The notes under the pieces were generated by a model that had not been told where the DNA came from, did not search any database, and saw only the letters and a list, made by a program, of their open reading frames with translations. Positions 1 to 11,941 of a stretch of DNA of 57,500 bases are shown one piece after another. The first letter of the stretch is position 1; each line of letters begins with the position of its first letter. Origin of the DNA: Bigelowiella natans CCMP2755 (Eukaryota; Cercozoa; Chlorarachniophyceae); the NCBI GenBank assembly GCA_000320545.1, contig ADNK01000314.1:2501-60000 (forward strand), given 5' to 3'. A program made the translations under genes and the position numbers.

Positions 1-22
1 GTGCGAACCGAGAAATGTCTTT

Positions 23-24
<2 letters not shown>

Positions 25-60
<36 letters not shown>
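25..60. repeat. (TG)n microsatellite
   Basis: An uninterrupted GT/TG tract in the left-hand spacer. It is the first of several dozen simple repeats in this window and carries no coding signal. Confidence 0.95.
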
Positions 61-61
<1 letters not shown>

Positions 62-307
62 ACGCAACATCCTCAAAACACATGGCACGTTTGCTAGTGT
101 AGCTACGCACATGGCTGGGCTACCCAACAATGCCAATGTTGCGCAACAGAAGTGTTGATGCCACACGTGCCAGCAACAAGTGCAACCTTGACAATGCGCA
201 CCGTGCTCGTTGTGCTAGCGTGGGAATGGCGCTCACACGCCCACGACAAATCGAAACACGTGCACCAAACTTTGCGGTGCGAACACTGCTGGTCATTGCT
301 AAATTGG

Positions 308-437
308 CTTGGTTGTCCACTTTGGAGGCAAGCTAGCAAGAACCACGCGCCAGCGCGCCGCGAGCCGCTGATCCCACATGTGATCATGAATTCCACGTCG
401 ATCGCAGCCATTTTTGCCTCCAAAGTGGACAACCAAG
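308..437. repeat. 24-bp perfect inverted repeat with 82-nt loop
   Basis: Bases 308-331 are the exact reverse complement of bases 414-437, separated by 82 nt. The flanks do not extend the match. Overlapping short frames on both strands look like composition shadows. The unit could form a hairpin transcript or mark the ends of a small mobile element; no target-site duplication is obvious. Confidence 0.85.
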
Positions 438-1019
438 TTGCCTCCTGGCTGTGCAATCAAACAAAATTTGCATCCGCCCCATGAGCCATGCTAGCTGCTG
501 CATCTAACACGTGCCTACATGCTGTGACGACGATTGGTTTGTTGTGTTGTTGCGCTTGCTCCTCCTCCTCCAAAAACAGAATTAATGTATCCTTCTACGA
601 TGAAAACACAAAAGGTTTTAACGGTGCGACATAAGAATTAGAAACATGTTTAAACACCCTGTATTTTTTTACTGCGACATGTATGTAGTCACTTCGCAAC
701 TGCGAAAATTCCCTTTCTCCGGTGCTTGTGCCTCTTCGTCAGTGAATCTTCTTCCCCGTCCCGTCGGAGATAGGTGAGGAGAGAGCAAAAGGAGAGAAGA
801 GAACCGAACGCAGGAGAGGATGGATGGAGTGCCGCCACACCACTCGTACGCGACTCTTGTCCGGAATGCTGATCAGAACAACGACGATTTGAGGAGGAGC
901 AGGTCTCTTTTCTTCAGCCTGCCGTGGTTTCAGAAGGTAAAAAGCGAGGAGACTGATGTACAATACATACAACTGCGTTCTGACTCGTGGGTGGAACATT
1001 TGCTCATAACTACTCAAAG
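438..1019. other. Spacer upstream of the permease, no gene recognised
   Basis: No frame with a family resemblance was found. A first exon of the permease could lie near 820-980, but the frame used at 1020 is closed by TGA at 981, so I could not join one. Confidence 0.5.
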
Positions 1020-1705
1020 GGGGACATTGATGCGTACACTGCCGTAACGAGCAACAATATGGCGACAATGCTCGTCTGCCTGCAGACGCTCCTTTCTGTC
1101 GGATTCCCTTCTGAGATCGTGTAAGAATAGCCCGACACTTGTTCAAATCACACCACAGCGTGGGTGTATCACGACAATTTCATCGCCTTTCCGGCGGAAA
1201 ATCACTTGTATTCATTGTATTTATGTGCACAGATACGGGAAGATCAGCCCTGGAATCGGCATGTCAATGGCGTTCGGGTGATGAGCACCATACACAACAT
1301 GTTCCAAAGCAGCGATCAAAAATACACAAAAGGAGCCTCACACCGAAATTCAATATCTAGGTCGATATTCTACATGTTCCAAGCCCTGTTTTATGCTCGC
1401 AGCTCTGGCCGTACGGATGTAAAACCCAACGATTATTAACTCTGTGATCCAACATTTCTCATCATCCTCAAACGGCTGGGTGAACCCATTGCCTCCCTCC
1501 CCAGATATGCGCGCAGCCTTTCGGAATCAATACCCCTGGGGCGTTTGCTTTCATCAGGTACGCTCTCTCTCTCTCTCTCTCTCTCCCTCTCTCTCTCTCT
1601 CACAGACACACACACACGTACGCACATGTATATTTAAACATAAAGGTTTATATTTTTATACTTATAATCAAAGCATGATGTAAGAGAGAGAGGGAGAGAG
1701 AGAGA

Positions 1706-1760
<55 letters not shown>

Positions 1761-1833
1761 ACGCCAACACATTTTGAGATCGATACTCATGTGAAAACAA
1801 AAGTTGAATCAATGTAAGTGTACAGTATACGTC

Positions 1834-1871
<38 letters not shown>

Positions 1872-2015
1872 TTGTACAAATTCGAACTACAGCTCTATTA
1901 TCCTTCCCGTGTACCTGAAGAAGCTGGAATATGATGACAACAACAATCCCATCAACACGGCAGAGGTCCTCCGTCATTTTCGATAATAATGCGTTCATTC
2001 CATGCAATAAAGTAA

Positions 2016-2057
<42 letters not shown>

Positions 2058-2962
2058 TACATATGCGCTCATGGACGAACGAACCTCTTACCCCCTCCCT
2101 TCATTATCCTTCACAGGCCGCAGAGTTTGCCTGGAAGGTTGGCGTTGCAGCCAACTTTGTTCAGGTATTGATTCTTGAGACGATAGATGTTACGTGCTGT
2201 GTGCATGTTGCTTTTCCACGGCATGGCAAATCCTCCATTGCCCTTGCGAGCTCCCTTCAATGATTCTCATCACCATCACCATCACCGTCATCGTCATCGT
2301 CGTTGTCATCATCAAATAATCTGCTATTAGGGCGCCGTTGAAGTCGCATTTGCTCTGATCGGGCCACAGATTCAGAGAGGGGTAATAAGGGCATTTCTTC
2401 CCACGTCTCATTCTCTATTATCATATATCGGAAGAGAGTATGGGATGACCGACCGCACGCGGCTTTTCCTTCCCTGCTTGTGTACAGAGTTTCTCCCCCC
2501 CCCCCCCACTACCACCACCCTATCCTCCTCATCATCATTCATATGGTATTTTCTCGGTGGGGTAGGGTTCCTATTGTTCGCTCTCCTGACTTCTCTCGCT
2601 TCCATCGGGTTCGCTTTCCCTTCTCACAGGTGGTGGTAGTGACAGTGTTCGTAGAAAATAGATCATCAGGGATAATGGCAAACACGGGTGGCTTCGTGCC
2701 CGCGACGATAAGGGGACAACCATGGATCACCTAGTAGCGGATGAAAGCAAGAGTGTGCAGAGAGAATCAATCCCGTCATTACTTTGCTGTGTGTACTTTT
2801 ACTGATCTTCGCAGGCCCTATGCCGGATGAATTCGCAAAGCCGATGCTATCGCTCGTGTGCATCTTCATTGTGTTTCTTGGTAGGCAATAAAATGTATTA
2901 GTCGTAGTCGTAGTAGTAGTAGTAGCAGTAGTTGTGGCCAATGTGTTGGTGACCATATATGC

Positions 2963-3017
<55 letters not shown>

Positions 3018-3131
3018 TGTGTATGCTGCTAATTTTGACCAGCATTCAATTGCTACTGAGCCTGCTGATTTAAAACGGATTGTTTTCCCCAAAGCTGTGT
3101 GTAGTCCATGGAATCCACGTCATCATCATCG

Positions 3132-3165
<34 letters not shown>

Positions 3166-3330
3166 TGTCATCGTCATCGTGATGGTCATGATAAATTTTA
3201 AGGCTATTTCTCGGGAATAAAGTGGGGCGGGGTGCCAACTTCAGTGCTGGTAGCTGTGTATACCTTATTCTTCTTCTTCTTCTTCTTCATTTTCCATTCG
3301 TGCATCATTCATATTGAGACGATTTGCTCT

Positions 3331-3375
<45 letters not shown>

Positions 3376-4866
3376 TCTCTCTCTTTCTCCCTATATTTTT
3401 TGTTTATTTATTCAATTCATATTTACGTTCACATCCATCTTCTGTTTCGTCTATTATCTGGCTCTCCCACCCTCATCGCCTTCCTCTGTTCCTCGCCTTC
3501 CCCCTCCCGCAACAACTCAGGTTATGATCGTGGGCGTTGTGATCGGATGGGGAGGGGCCTACCTGACTCCCGATAATCTAAAAAACGAGCTGAAAAACGT
3601 CAAGGGGTATGTTTGGTTTGGGGAAAGGGGGGGTTATGAAATTGAGAGATTAAGGCCGCCATGTTTCACAAACAAATCTCACACGCGCCTTCTACTATAA
3701 CGATTGCAAACCAACGAAAAGCAGCAGGGCGAATGAGAGAACATCCAAAGCTGCAACCCTATTAATACTCATTTTATGCCTACTGCCACTCGCATCTACG
3801 CATGCCATCGCTCATTATCGTCGTTTAACGGGTTTTTCCTTGATTCCTTCCTCCTCCCTCCTCCTCCTCCTCATCCACTCCCCTTCACTCTCCTTCCTCT
3901 CTTCTGAATGTGCGCACAGGTCGAATTACCTGGTCACTTCGATCGTGTTGTGCTGTATGATGATCTTCATCATTGATAAGCGATGGGACATGGCCGCGTT
4001 TTGGTCGGTAAGTATCAGTCTCCCCTCCCCTCTTCCAACTGCCCAATTCCCCCTTTTTCTTCTCCTTTTCCCTCTTCTTCTTCGTTGAATTGGCTATTTA
4101 ATTTGCGGTAGTTGATCGGTGGCGTATGCTCCATCTTCGGGCTCATGCACAACATCAAGCTTGGGGTGAGTCAAATGTCCACTTCTGAGCTCTCCTTATG
4201 GCGGTCCCATCTCCTATTTCTCGCATTCCCCCCCTTTTCTCCTCCTCCTCCTCCTCCTCCTCCTCCTCCTCCTCGTCATTGTCATCATTTGCATAAGCAT
4301 GAGTCAACAATTTGCATCCTTTGAGCTCCATTCCCATATCTCAGTTTTGGGTGAAACGGAAGAATTTCGGCTGGCGGTTTTGTGTTGCGTATGCATCCTG
4401 TGCGGTAGTACTTATTTACAAATATATTTAACAAAAGAAAAATAATATTAATAAAACGAAGCGAATCGCTGTTAATTTATTGATATCTGCTTGTGTTCCG
4501 AGCATTGTTTGGCACAGTAATAGAATGCAAAATGGTGTCTGTCGTCCATCTTTCACATTTCTATGCATCGAATCGGCAAAGCGTGAGGTAATTAATTGTG
4601 GGGATTATTACAATCAGATTCTATTCATGTGCCTCCACCTTGCCCAGCGATATAACCTCATTGCCCCCCCTCGCGAAAAGGACGATAAGTAAGCCGAATT
4701 GACGACTAAAACCAGGAATGCTCCCGAGAGATGAAAACGCGTTTGAAATTTGGTTTTGCGATGAATGAATAGGTTTCTGGATCCGGACAATGATGATCTC
4801 ATCGACGTTACGGATGAAAAGCCCAGCATAACAGCCGACCACAAGTTCTACGACGACGATGTATGA
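1020..4866 (+). CDS. COG2252-type xanthine/uracil-like permease, intron-rich
   Basis: Probable multi-pass membrane transporter of the NCS2/AzgA-like group; substrate not shown by sequence. About 14 exons are recognisable. The first visible one reads GDIDAYTAV then LLSVGFPSEIV, followed by YGKISPGIGMSMAFG, FYMFQALFYARSSGRTD and AQPFGINTPGAFAFI, which closely matches the bacterial pattern (VYGRI-PG, FYAWQAR, GR-DV-ALPYGINT). Later exons give LPVYLKK, AWKVGVAANFVQ, GIKWGGVPTSVL, a helix VMIVGVVIGWGGAYLTP, IIDKRWDMAAFWS and GGVCSIFGLMHNIKLG, again family-like. The last exon (about 4772-4866) is an acidic tail ending in TGA. The N-terminal methionine was not found: an ATG exists at 1059, but the family frame is open upstream of it. 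Exons around 2440-2900 are uncertain. GTATGAG at 4861 could instead be a 5' splice site leading to the exons at 5570-5814. Introns carry (CT), (GA), (TA), (TG) and (CAT) repeats. Confidence 0.82.
1561..3376. repeat. Microsatellite-laden introns of the permease gene
   Basis: Tracts seen: (CT)n about 1564-1602, (GA)n about 1683-1757, (TA)n about 1836-1868 and 2022-2052, (TG)n then (GA)n about 2960-3016, (CAT)n about 3118-3165, (CT)n about 3337-3370. All fall between inferred exons. Confidence 0.9.
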
Positions 4867-5569
4867 GCATGGTAGAAGCAGTAGTCGTAGCAGTAGTGTG
4901 AGGGCACTCTGCTATGCTAGAAGTTTGACCGGCGTTGCTCTCTGCTTCCCCCCTAGAAGCGCATTTGTTCACTGCAACATGAGTGCTACGCAGTTATTGT
5001 TGACTGCATGCGTGTTAGATGCTATGAATGTCAGTGTGCGGATCGGAATAATAACGCTCCAGCGCTCCTGCTGCAGAAACAAATGTCCATTCTAGCATTA
5101 TTGCAGCTATCTGCGCAGTGGCGCGGTGTTCGATATCGCGCGAGCGGGTCACATGCTAGCATGCTAATCTAAGCCCAATGTAAGCTAACATGAGATGTGT
5201 ACGTCGTCCTGCGACGTACCCCACTTCATCGTCTAGTTCATGTGACGCTTTACCACTCTCTAGCTCTATCTGCTGGTATGTAATGGTGGTGGACAACGCC
5301 ACCTAGCATGCATGCGCATGGTGTGCTCTATACTTATATATATTTGCAAAGCTACATTAGGTAGGATAGTAATTGAAAGAATTTGATATACTCGTTACAC
5401 CCGTCACACTTACACATGTAAATGCGCAGGCTCTAGATGTCAACATTTCACCAAGCTGCCGAGCTAGTCCATGCAAGCGTTTAATAAGTTCTGCCGAACT
5501 TTCATGACATAGTGGCATTCTATGATTATCTTACTAGCTTATACATTTGGCATCATCAATGTGATGTAG
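4867..5569. other. Spacer or long intron, nothing recognised
   Basis: Rich in short GCTAGC- and GCATGC-like palindromes and a small inverted repeat around GGTGG...CCACC near 5285-5312. No family-like reading frame was seen. Confidence 0.5.
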
Positions 5570-5814
5570 AGCGGAACGTAAACATCTTTTGGATGCGTGG
5601 GAAGCAGTTCCAAATCCAGGCGCACTACGTGGCGTTCAAACCCAACGAGAACTTCGAATCCGTCGGCGAGAAGGAAACAAAAATAGTAAGCCTCATGGGG
5701 CACCAAATGTAAGAGATAATTAGGATCATAGTTAAAGAGCTAATATGTTTCACCCTACAGGGTTGGCTACTTTTCTTCGGAAAAATCAACTTTGGAAATA
5801 AATCGGATCTTTGA
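5570..5814 (+). CDS. Two 3'-terminal exons of an unidentified gene (possibly the permease)
   Basis: A likely exon at 5570-5685 follows a TAG acceptor and ends at a GTAAG donor. It reads NVNIFWMRGKQFQIQ then HYVAFKPNENFESVGEKE with GC-rich third positions. A second exon at 5761-5814 follows a CCTACAG acceptor, continues in phase 0 as GWLLFFGKINFGNKSDL and stops at TGA. Codon use and matching phases support coding. I do not recognise the protein. It may be the true C-terminus of the upstream permease or the tail of a separate gene. Its stop lies only 22 bases from the stop of the convergent DD3-3-like gene. Confidence 0.5.
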
Positions 5815-5836
5815 GGTGGGACGGACGGCGACAATT

Positions 5837-6160
5837 TTAAAGCAGCGCTTTCCACTTGGCGACGGTGAAAATAATCGAACCCGCAGCACCAACACCAAAA
5901 AAGCCAGCGAAGACTGCCCCCATGGTCTCTCCTTCGGCAAGAGCATCGGGATCATCACCGGACTTTCCAACCGTAATTTGCCCCTTCATCGCACGGTTTG
6001 AGAAGTTGTTGTTGCGAGTGCTCATGTAGTAGTATTCTCCAGGCTCGTTGTTCATCTGGACGAGGCCGTCTTGCGGGTTTTGCGGATATCGATTCTTCAT
6101 ACGATTGAGCTTGCCTGCGAGCAACAGTTGAATTATTATCAAAGTGCATGGACTAGTGGA

Positions 6161-6213
<53 letters not shown>

Positions 6214-9200
6214 ATACGTGCGTGTGTAAATGCTTCGTCGCTTGGTCAACATGTGACATTGCTCATCATGCATATCTAGTTTATGATGTACCGCAGTTGT
6301 TGATGTCGTTGCGCTGGTTGTCTCCATTATCGTAGTAGTTAATATCGAGACACGTTTGCACAGTCTCTTCTTGGCCCACCCACGCCCACTTCTTGGCCTC
6401 AGCGAGGTCAGGAAACAGGGTATTTTTGGAGTGGAACTGCGGATAATTCAACGTTCGAGAGTCCATCTGCACCATGTTTGTCCGGTCGGAGTATTTCCAC
6501 CTATGTATGTATGTACGGGGGTAGTAGTTGCAGTAGGAGGAGTAGAGCCAAAGGAAGAGACACAAGAAGAATAAGAATAACAATTAGAATAAGAAGACTC
6601 TTATTAGTTATCGGAAACGGCCTGGGCGATGACCCGTCTCTCTCTCTCTCTCTCTCTCTCAGGCACAAACTACACTCAGCTGCTGACCCTTCTCCGTTGT
6701 TAGCGTTCTTGGCAGCGTTGAAGTCGGACCCGTGGAACTGGATGTGCACAAAGTCGCCTTCCGTGACTTCGAGCAGCGAAGGAACGAAATCGTACTCGAC
6801 GGCAGGATACGCCTGGACGATGTTTCCGCGGCGTCCTGATATGATACGCATAACACCAAAAAAGAAGTCTCTGTGAGGGGAGGGATGTGAGAAGCTAGAA
6901 GCAGCTGCCGTGCTCGTGCAACTCATCACGCTGGCGTTCTTCCCATCACATGCGTGTGTGCGTGTTCCCACCTCTCAACCCCAAGTTGTGAATGGTCTTG
7001 CCAGCAGCGTTGCTGGGAGCGTTCGCGATATTGAAGACGTAGCTTCGATCTTGGAAGGTACGGCCGGTCTGATGCGTGTTGATTGCGAGGCCGAGTTTGA
7101 AGCCTTGGTTGTTGGCGACCGACTGCTCGAACAGATTGATATATCTGAAGGGCACGCAGCACCAGAAGGCGAAAGACAGAAGCAATTAACAATGTTGTAT
7201 CTGGCATATGGGTTAGTTACACTCCTCCTCTTTTTCTTCTTCTTCTTCTTCTTCTTCTGCCAAGGTCATTATTATTGATTACGGTCGATTCTGAAGGGGC
7301 ACAGACGCTGAGGTGAGCTTCGTGTAGCAAGCAGGTACGACACCCCCTTGGGTTGCTTCACAGTCGGGGTCCGCATTACCTATCACCGTCAGTTTCAATT
7401 CAGTCATTTCATCGATTTGTCAACTCTCGTCGTCATTATCATTGTGTATGGGGCACAGCAAAATGCCAAGACGTGATAGTGTTGCTGCTGCTTCTTCATG
7501 TACCGCAGTCAGCTGCCGTGACGAATGGGCAGTTGAAGGAGGAGTCATAGCCAACAGACGCGGTGTTCGGCTCTACGAAAGAGTGCGAGTCGTAGTCATA
7601 AGTGGACATGTTGTATCGTAGCCTTAAAACGCATTGCTGCCCCGCGAGATGAGCCGGGATTTTCTGAGGCAAACACGCATAAATTAGTTAATTCGCTGCA
7701 GTAGCCCCCTGGTTCAAAGGAGAGAAAGGGGGAATCGTAGTGTGTGCAGAGGAAGCTCATTGGGGGGAGAAGAGGAAGAATACCCAGTTGTAGTGTGCAG
7801 TTTCTGGCTGAGCTTCGACTTCTTCGCTTCCGTCATTCTTCATATGAATGGCATTGCCCAAATGGTTGTCGCGGCTCATTGGGTGCAGAAGGCACTCAGG
7901 CGGGTCCACCATCCATGCAGCCCTTTCCGTCCAGGTGTAGCCCTTTGCTGCACATGCTGCCTCCGTGATGGGGCAAGGATTATTGTTGTTCACCTGTAGG
8001 TCGTTGGTAGTTGCAACAATATAATTGTGCAATGCTTAGAGAAACACACACACACACACACACACTCACGCTCTACACATGTACATTCCCTTCATCCCGA
8101 AGTTGTGTTGATGGACGGAGTGGAAAAGCGTGCTACCTCAGAGAGGACACAGGCGCAGTAAAAGCGCGATTTGACATTTTGCGACTCTTTCTGGTAGAGG
8201 TCGGACTGGCAATATGTGAGGTTGGAGACGAGCACGGCCACGTCTTCAAAAGGTGAAGGTTGCCACCATGGATAATAGTCTCTCTCTTCAGGACATTCCA
8301 GTCTAGCGTAGAGAAGTGCTAGATCAGCGATTGTGGGATAATATGTGTGTGTGTGCGCGCGCATGCGTGCGTGCGTGCGTGCGGTTGATGATGACTACCC
8401 TCTTCGCCCTCCATTTGGGTTCTGGCGCGTGAACCGCTGTGTATTGCCTTGTAGCTTTTGATCCGATGTGTAGAGTCTCTTATTTCTTGCGGTATTTTTG
8501 CATGTTTGGTAGAAGGTGTTGTCCTCATGCATGCCGTACCTGCAGTCAAAGAACAGCCGACGAACGATGGGTGAAGACACTTGTAAAGTTGGTAGACACA
8601 AAAATGCGTGCATGCATAAAATGTTATGATATGTCGTAAACGCATCGTGCGTCATATGTGTGAACGAAGTCAGAGCAGAATTCAAGAGGATGATGTACTA
8701 TACATGACGTCTGTTACTCACTCTGCGCCTTGGCGGCCATCTGCTGTATTAAGATTTGCCTCATAGAAAGCAGTGTTCCTGTTCTCCGGAATTGTATTAG
8801 TGCCATCATTGGTATTCGTCGTCCATTTACGAGCGAGGAATTGAGTAGTATCACTACAGTCAACATTTCCTCGCCCAGCCTGAACCACCACATATAATTC
8901 GATAAGCAACGACCGACACATCCATGTGTAAAGTGATTTACGCCGTATACATAAGTAAGGGCAGCATTATTTAGCCTAAGCACACGGAGAAGGCTCTTTC
9001 GTGGCGTCTCTCTTCATCGACAGCTATTCCTTCAATGTCACCTGGTTTTGAGTGTTATCCGAATTGAAACAATTGGTTGACTGTGGGTAGCCGTCTCGAA
9101 GGTTCGGCATGTGGCTATCACATGCGACTTGGATGACTAATTCACAGTGTACGTTGGGGTTGGCCCCGCACCCATGCTGCACAGTCCATTCAATTCGGAG

Positions 9201-9766
9201 GTCAGAGCCAACGTAGTATGTCAGGCCGTCTTGGGTGTTCAAACGAGGGTCGCCTCTGAATGATAATATAACGATGAAAATGACAACGTTAAGTATCCAC
9301 AGACGCGGTGCGTGAGAATCGGCGGAAAGAAGGAGAACTATGTTTCGGGATTAGTAAGGTGTATATCCTGTCATTTATCATTGCATCAAAGAGGGAAGTT
9401 CTCAACCAAAGGTTTTTCCTTTAATTTATTTTCCTTGTTATTTCTAATACCTCCAAGGATAGCCACCTTTCCCGTTATTTTGTGAGTCGAAGAGACGATT
9501 GGCGTTGTTACGGTTGTCCTGGATATGTGCATAAATTAATGGATGTTATAAAGCGGATTATCGAGATTGATCATGATTTTATGTCAAGAAGGTATCTATT
9601 GTCTATCCCGCTCAATCTAGTTCACTTAAAAGTCAGAGAAATGTTTTACATTGCGCTCACGGTTACGGTTATTGCTCCCAGGCGGAGAATGCAGGTACAG
9701 ATCCGCTTGGGTTACGGACAACAATGAGAGCAGCAAGAAGTGCGAGACTGTCGAGGATGACATCAT
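5837..9766 (-). CDS. DD3-3-like secreted / membrane-anchored protein
   Basis: Homologue of Dictyostelium protein DD3-3, a family whose biochemical role is unknown. It has about a dozen exons and roughly 600 residues by eye. The start ATG (complement of 9764-9766) opens a signal peptide (hydrophobic SHFLLLSLLSVTQA), then DLYLHSPPGSNNRNRERN. Exon 2 (9451-9518) gives NRNNANRLFDSQNN. Next come GDPRLNTQDGLTYYVGS and IEWTVQHGCG (about 9020-9256), RYGMHEDNTFYQTC and ARNKRLYTSDQKLQG (about 8400-8560), CPEERDYYPWWQPSPFEDVA (about 8290), GYTWTERAAWMVDPPECLL (about 7950), a Cys-containing block near 7330-7660, YINLFEQSVANNQGFKLGLA and GRTFQDRSYVFNI (about 7000-7145), then RGNIVQAYPAVEYDFVPSLL (about 6770-6830). 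A C-terminal helix with GAVFAGFFGVGAAGSIIF precedes stop TAA at 5837-5839, suggesting a single-pass anchor. A (CT)n tract (coding strand) lies upstream of the last exon. Confidence 0.88.
6165..6209. repeat. (GA)n-(G)n tract in a DD3-3-like intron
   Basis: On the coding (minus) strand this is a C-run followed by (CT)n a short way upstream of the last exon's acceptor, so it could serve as an extended polypyrimidine tract. Confidence 0.85.
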
Positions 9767-10697
9767 TCTGACAGTCTATGCAGTAGCTTTTCTGATGAAT
9801 TTCGTCAAATTCAAGGAAATCCAAGGGGGGGTTCTTCAAAGGTCTGCGCTGTAACTCGCTCTCGGACTTTGAGCGATTTCTTCTTCCAGCTGAACTACTT
9901 GGGTTGGGGTGTGCGACGTTTCAGATCAAGGATACACAACTCGAAAGACCCTGAAAGCCGATAAATCGTGGATATTTCAGTGTATTAATTATCTATTGAT
10001 GTCGTATTTGGAAATAGGCCACCTGAGATTGGAATTATTCATCATTTTAGTCTCTCACATTAATTAAAATCTTGGCTTCAGGTTAGGAGCATGGGAAACA
10101 GAGAGTGCGTCATGCATTTAAGATGAGATTCTTTTGATATCGCGCCTCCGTTACACACGCGTGCAGTCGTTACCCGCTGATTCTTCCGACAAATTTGCCT
10201 GGTGTACGCCACGTGTGGATTGGAGTCTTGATAGTTGACATGGAACAGCCGAATGCGACATGCATAGACCGACAAGTTTAGACTGGAAATTGAATACTCG
10301 TAATTCTTCAGGAGCATCCCATAACATTAGAAGTAATAGCTAGTAAAATCATGTCGCACATGTAAAACAGTTCCAATACGAGCTAAAAAGTAGATCTAAT
10401 TGCAACCAGCCCCTATTTTGGATATTTTCGCCTTTCGATCATTGTTATTGTCTCAAGCTCTTGATCCCCTTGAATTTGAAAAACATTGCGTTACTATCCG
10501 GGATTACCGATATCCAGCCACAAGTACTGAAATCTGCTAGAGTACTTCGTTCGATTGACACGATCCCATTTCCCCCCCCGTCGACAAGGTCGTCCAGCTT
10601 CCGACAGCGAGCGAACGCCAACAGCTAAATAGGGCGAGGATCGCATCAAATTCGTTTCGCTAATATCACAAGACTGCTCAAGCACCCTCTGATATCA
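9767..10697. promoter_or_regulatory. Divergent spacer between the DD3-3-like gene and the next + gene
   Basis: Both flanking genes start at its edges and point outward, so it should hold two promoters. Short frames inside show no family resemblance. I recognise no specific element. Confidence 0.4.
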
Positions 10698-11941
10698 ATG
10701 GAAACCAAGAAAACTCCGCCGCCCGTCCTAAAGCTCCTTTCAAGCGCAGACTACACTGTACCGGGAGAATACGTGGCCGATACAAGAGATTATGAGGACC
10801 ATACATTTTCCGGGATTATGTTCAGTACGATAACGTTTGGTGAATTAGTTGAAAAGTTTGAATAATCTTGTGATCTAACCTCAGATATCGTGGCAAAAAA
10901 GCATCTCCCAGTAAAATATGTTGAGATCATGGCAATTTGGTAAAACTTTGATTTGTGTCTCTTCGATTCAATAATCATGTACTGATTGTATTTTAGGGTA
11001 CGTGGGCAATTGGGGAGGATGCAGGTGATTTTTAATATGCAACAGCGACATTTTTTTTCTTAGAAGCAGAATATCGTCTAGGTATTTATCGCAAAGGATT
11101 CCTACCGTGATAAATACACCCAACCCTCGGAATGGACCCGAATTCACTGTGGTATTATTCTAACACAAGCAAAAATTTAGATAAATTTGTGGTCAAAGCA
11201 ATATCATCGCGAATACACAAACAGTTCTCGAGAGGATTATAGACCACAATAGCGCTTGAAAAACAATATTCATAGAACGTTGGCGAAGTAAATAGTTCAT
11301 TTGAAATATGCCAAACAGATGTCCACGATCCAAGCGTAAGTACCCTTTCTCCTTTGAAGCTTTCCCCTTCGATTAAGCTGAAACCTGGAGAGGCGATTGG
11401 AGTTTATGTACACAGTTCTAGATTTGGAGACCAGGTACTCGGCCCAGAGTTTTCTTGAAATTGTTGTACTTTAACTCAGAAATCTGCTATATTTAGGCTA
11501 TTGTATATAACAATCAACACGGAGTCGAGACACACAGTGACGACTTCCTCAAAATACTGCCAGGTTGAAATAGGATAAAAGTAAACATTCAAAATAACAT
11601 AAAAATTACGAATCAATGAATTCCACAGGGATGGCGCACACCAGTTCCCAAGCCTTCAATCCTGTTTCTCCATGGGGCCACACATCTTGGAGACGGAGGA
11701 GGGAGTTTGTAGGTTGATCCACTAAAGTGTTGAAAGAAGGTTTTTTTAACTGAAAATTGCTACGCGATTAGGGAGGCTGAGCTATGGTGCCAAGTTTCTA
11801 CTTTGGAATAATAAAAATCACGAGTTTTTCCCGGAAGCATTTCGACAAGCGGTTACCATTACAAAATCAATTCATACGGTTCACCATGAATGCTATGCAT
11901 TACAACGTCTCCTGCCAAGTATCGACATAAAAATTTATTAA
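10698..11941 (+). CDS. Hypothetical protein with an unnamed beta-rich domain ending REFVGRLSYG
   Basis: Start ATG at 10698 (METKKTPPPVLKLLSS). About eight short exons. The first exon ends in FSGIMF; the join to IVAKKHLPVKYVEIMAIW uses GTACG / CTCAG in matching phase. Further pieces are FIAKDSYRDKYTQPSEWTRI (about 11080-11140), LKPGEAIGVYVHSSRFGDQ (about 11381-11436), AIVYNNQHGVETHSDDFLK (about 11499-11560), MAHTSSQAFNPVSPWG and RRRREF (about 11630-11705), and a last exon RLSYGAKFLLWNN... ending at TAA 11939-11941. The pattern (PGE-GVYVHS, AIVYN, AH-S--F---WG, REFVG--SYG) resembles repeated domains I associate with LRR-type and orphan proteins of diatoms and other algae, but I cannot give a domain name. 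One small exon near 11000-11030 does not fit the frame and may be skipped. No signal peptide or membrane helix is seen. Function unknown. Confidence 0.68.

Noticed and set aside
1648-2007. 119-codon minus-strand frame rich in SLSLSL and YIYIYI
   Set aside because: It is the translation of (GA)n and (TA)n repeats that sit in permease introns.
3232-3700. Two plus-strand frames of 114 and 128 codons
   Set aside because: Mostly (CTT)n and (CT)n translation; only the stretch after about 3520 is a real permease exon.
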